From NCBI GenBank assembly GCA_900766655.1, contig CAAFWE010000075.1, forward strand, positions 1 through 6,700: a DNA stretch of 6,700 bases. The letters are read 5' to 3'. The stretch is from an uncultured Alistipes sp. Lineage in GTDB: Bacteria > Bacteroidota > Bacteroidia > Bacteroidales > Rikenellaceae. Below the pieces are notes generated by a model. That model saw nothing but the letters and a program-made list of their open reading frames with translations. It had not been told where the DNA came from and made no database searches. How positions within the stretch are numbered: position 1 is the first letter of the stretch; each line of letters begins with the position of its first letter. Shown here piece by piece: positions 5,941-6,700 of the stretch. The translations under genes and the position numbers were made by a program.

Positions 5941-6700
5941 ATGAAGAATATCACAAAAATCATATTGATAGGAGTTTTACTCCTTGCAGTCTGCACCGCT
6001 TCGGCAAACAATAACAACACCGAGCAGAGAACACGCCCCAAGGTGGGACTCGTACTCTCGGGTGGTGGCGCAAAGGGTGCTGCTCACATTGGCGTAATCA
6101 AGTATTTGGAAGAGGCGGGAATACCTATCGACTACATCGCAGGTACAAGTATGGGCTCAATCGTGGGCGGAATGTACGCCATAGGTTACTCGTCGAGCGA
6201 GATTCTCGAAATCATCAGCCAAGTCGACTGGAATCGACTCATCAGCAACGAGGTGGATCGACGAAATATCTCCTACGCACAAAAGAGCGACAAGGGTACT
6301 CTTGCGCTCAGCATCCCCTTCTCGATGAAGACCAACAACAAGGAGAATTTGCAATCGAAGACCTTCCGCAACTCGCTTCCGAGCGGAATCGTCTCGGGTG
6401 ACAACCTCATCAACCTCTTCAACTCGCTGACGGTGGGTTACTCCGAGCCTGTTTCGTTCAACGACCTTCCTACCCCATTCACCTGCATCGCCACCAATAT
6501 GTTGAACGGTGAGGCCGAGACACTGAACAAGGGCGTATTCACTAAGGCACTTAGAGCCTCGATGGCGATACCCGTTCTCTTCGACCCAGTCAAGATTGAT
6601 AACGCTCTCTACGCAGATGGTGGTTTGGTGACCAACTTCCCTGCCGAGCAGTGTAGAGCTATGGGAGCCGACTACATCATTGGTGTGAGTATGTCGGGCG
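5941..6700 (+). CDS. Exported patatin-like phospholipase, C-terminal part off right edge
   Basis: A lipid acyl hydrolase with a Ser-Asp dyad. The 253 visible residues start with a signal peptide (1-22, ending TASA) and a short N-rich, T-rich linker, then the patatin domain: oxyanion loop GGGAKG (41-46), nucleophile elbow GTSMG with S70 (68-72), and DGG with catalytic D226 (226-228). The dyad is complete. C18 in LAVC is a poor lipobox, so a cleaved secretory signal is favoured. In this phylum signal-peptide-bearing patatins of this type are often 700-800 residues with a POTRA and BamA-like barrel at the C-terminus (PlpD-like, type Vd autotransporters); that part would lie beyond the window and is only inferred. 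It follows the prenyl synthase by 23 nt and is probably translated from the same mRNA. The ATG at 5941 is the only start giving the signal peptide. Confidence 0.93.
   Translation, partial: MKNITKIILIGVLLLAVCTASANNNNTEQRTRPKVGLVLSGGGAKGAAHIGVIKYLEEAGIPIDYIAGTSMGSIVGGMYAIGYSSSEILEIISQVDWNRLISNEVDRRNISYAQKSDKGTLALSIPFSMKTNNKENLQSKTFRNSLPSGIVSGDNLINLFNSLTVGYSEPVSFNDLPTPFTCIATNMLNGEAETLNKGVFTKALRASMAIPVLFDPVKIDNALYADGGLVTNFPAEQCRAMGADYIIGVSMSG

Overview
The window looks like chromosomal DNA of a Bacteroidales bacterium, possibly of the Alistipes/Rikenellaceae type (order fairly sure, genus a guess). The evidence is two excellent matches to the Bacteroidetes primary-sigma promoter (TTTG, 19-20 nt, TAnnTTTG), start codons without clear Shine-Dalgarno sequences, exported sugar and phosphate hydrolases, and roughly 50% GC. 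All genes have similar codon use, and TTA, CTA and TCA codons are rare. I see no transposase, prophage, CRISPR array, tRNA or rRNA.

Left half, minus strand (read right to left): a ROK-family sugar kinase (3376-2363), an exported SGNH/GDSL hydrolase (2222-1473) and an exported GH3 beta-glucosidase-like enzyme (from 1460, running off the left edge). The hydrolase and GH3 genes are 12 nt apart and surely form a unit. Between the kinase and the hydrolase lie 140 nt, mostly filled by a long imperfect hairpin of about 100 nt (2263-2365) that includes the kinase stop codon. Together the genes suggest a small sugar-salvage set: the esterase-like enzyme and GH3 act on glycans or oligosaccharides in the periplasm, and the cytoplasmic kinase phosphorylates a released sugar.

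Centre: 3377-3581 is a 205-nt divergent regulatory region with one promoter facing each way and small inverted repeats between and over them.

Right half, plus strand: an exported branch-2 histidine phosphatase (3582-4934), a short-chain-type trans-polyprenyl diphosphate synthase (4940-5917, 5 nt downstream) and an exported patatin-like phospholipase (from 5941, 23 nt downstream, running off the right edge). The tight spacing suggests one transcript from the promoter at 3519-3550. The common theme is less obvious: phosphate-ester hydrolysis, isoprenoid synthesis and lipid hydrolysis or outer-membrane work.

No clearly new system is visible. The least explained element is the hairpin at 2263-2365; the phosphatase-prenyl synthase-patatin grouping is the other point worth checking.
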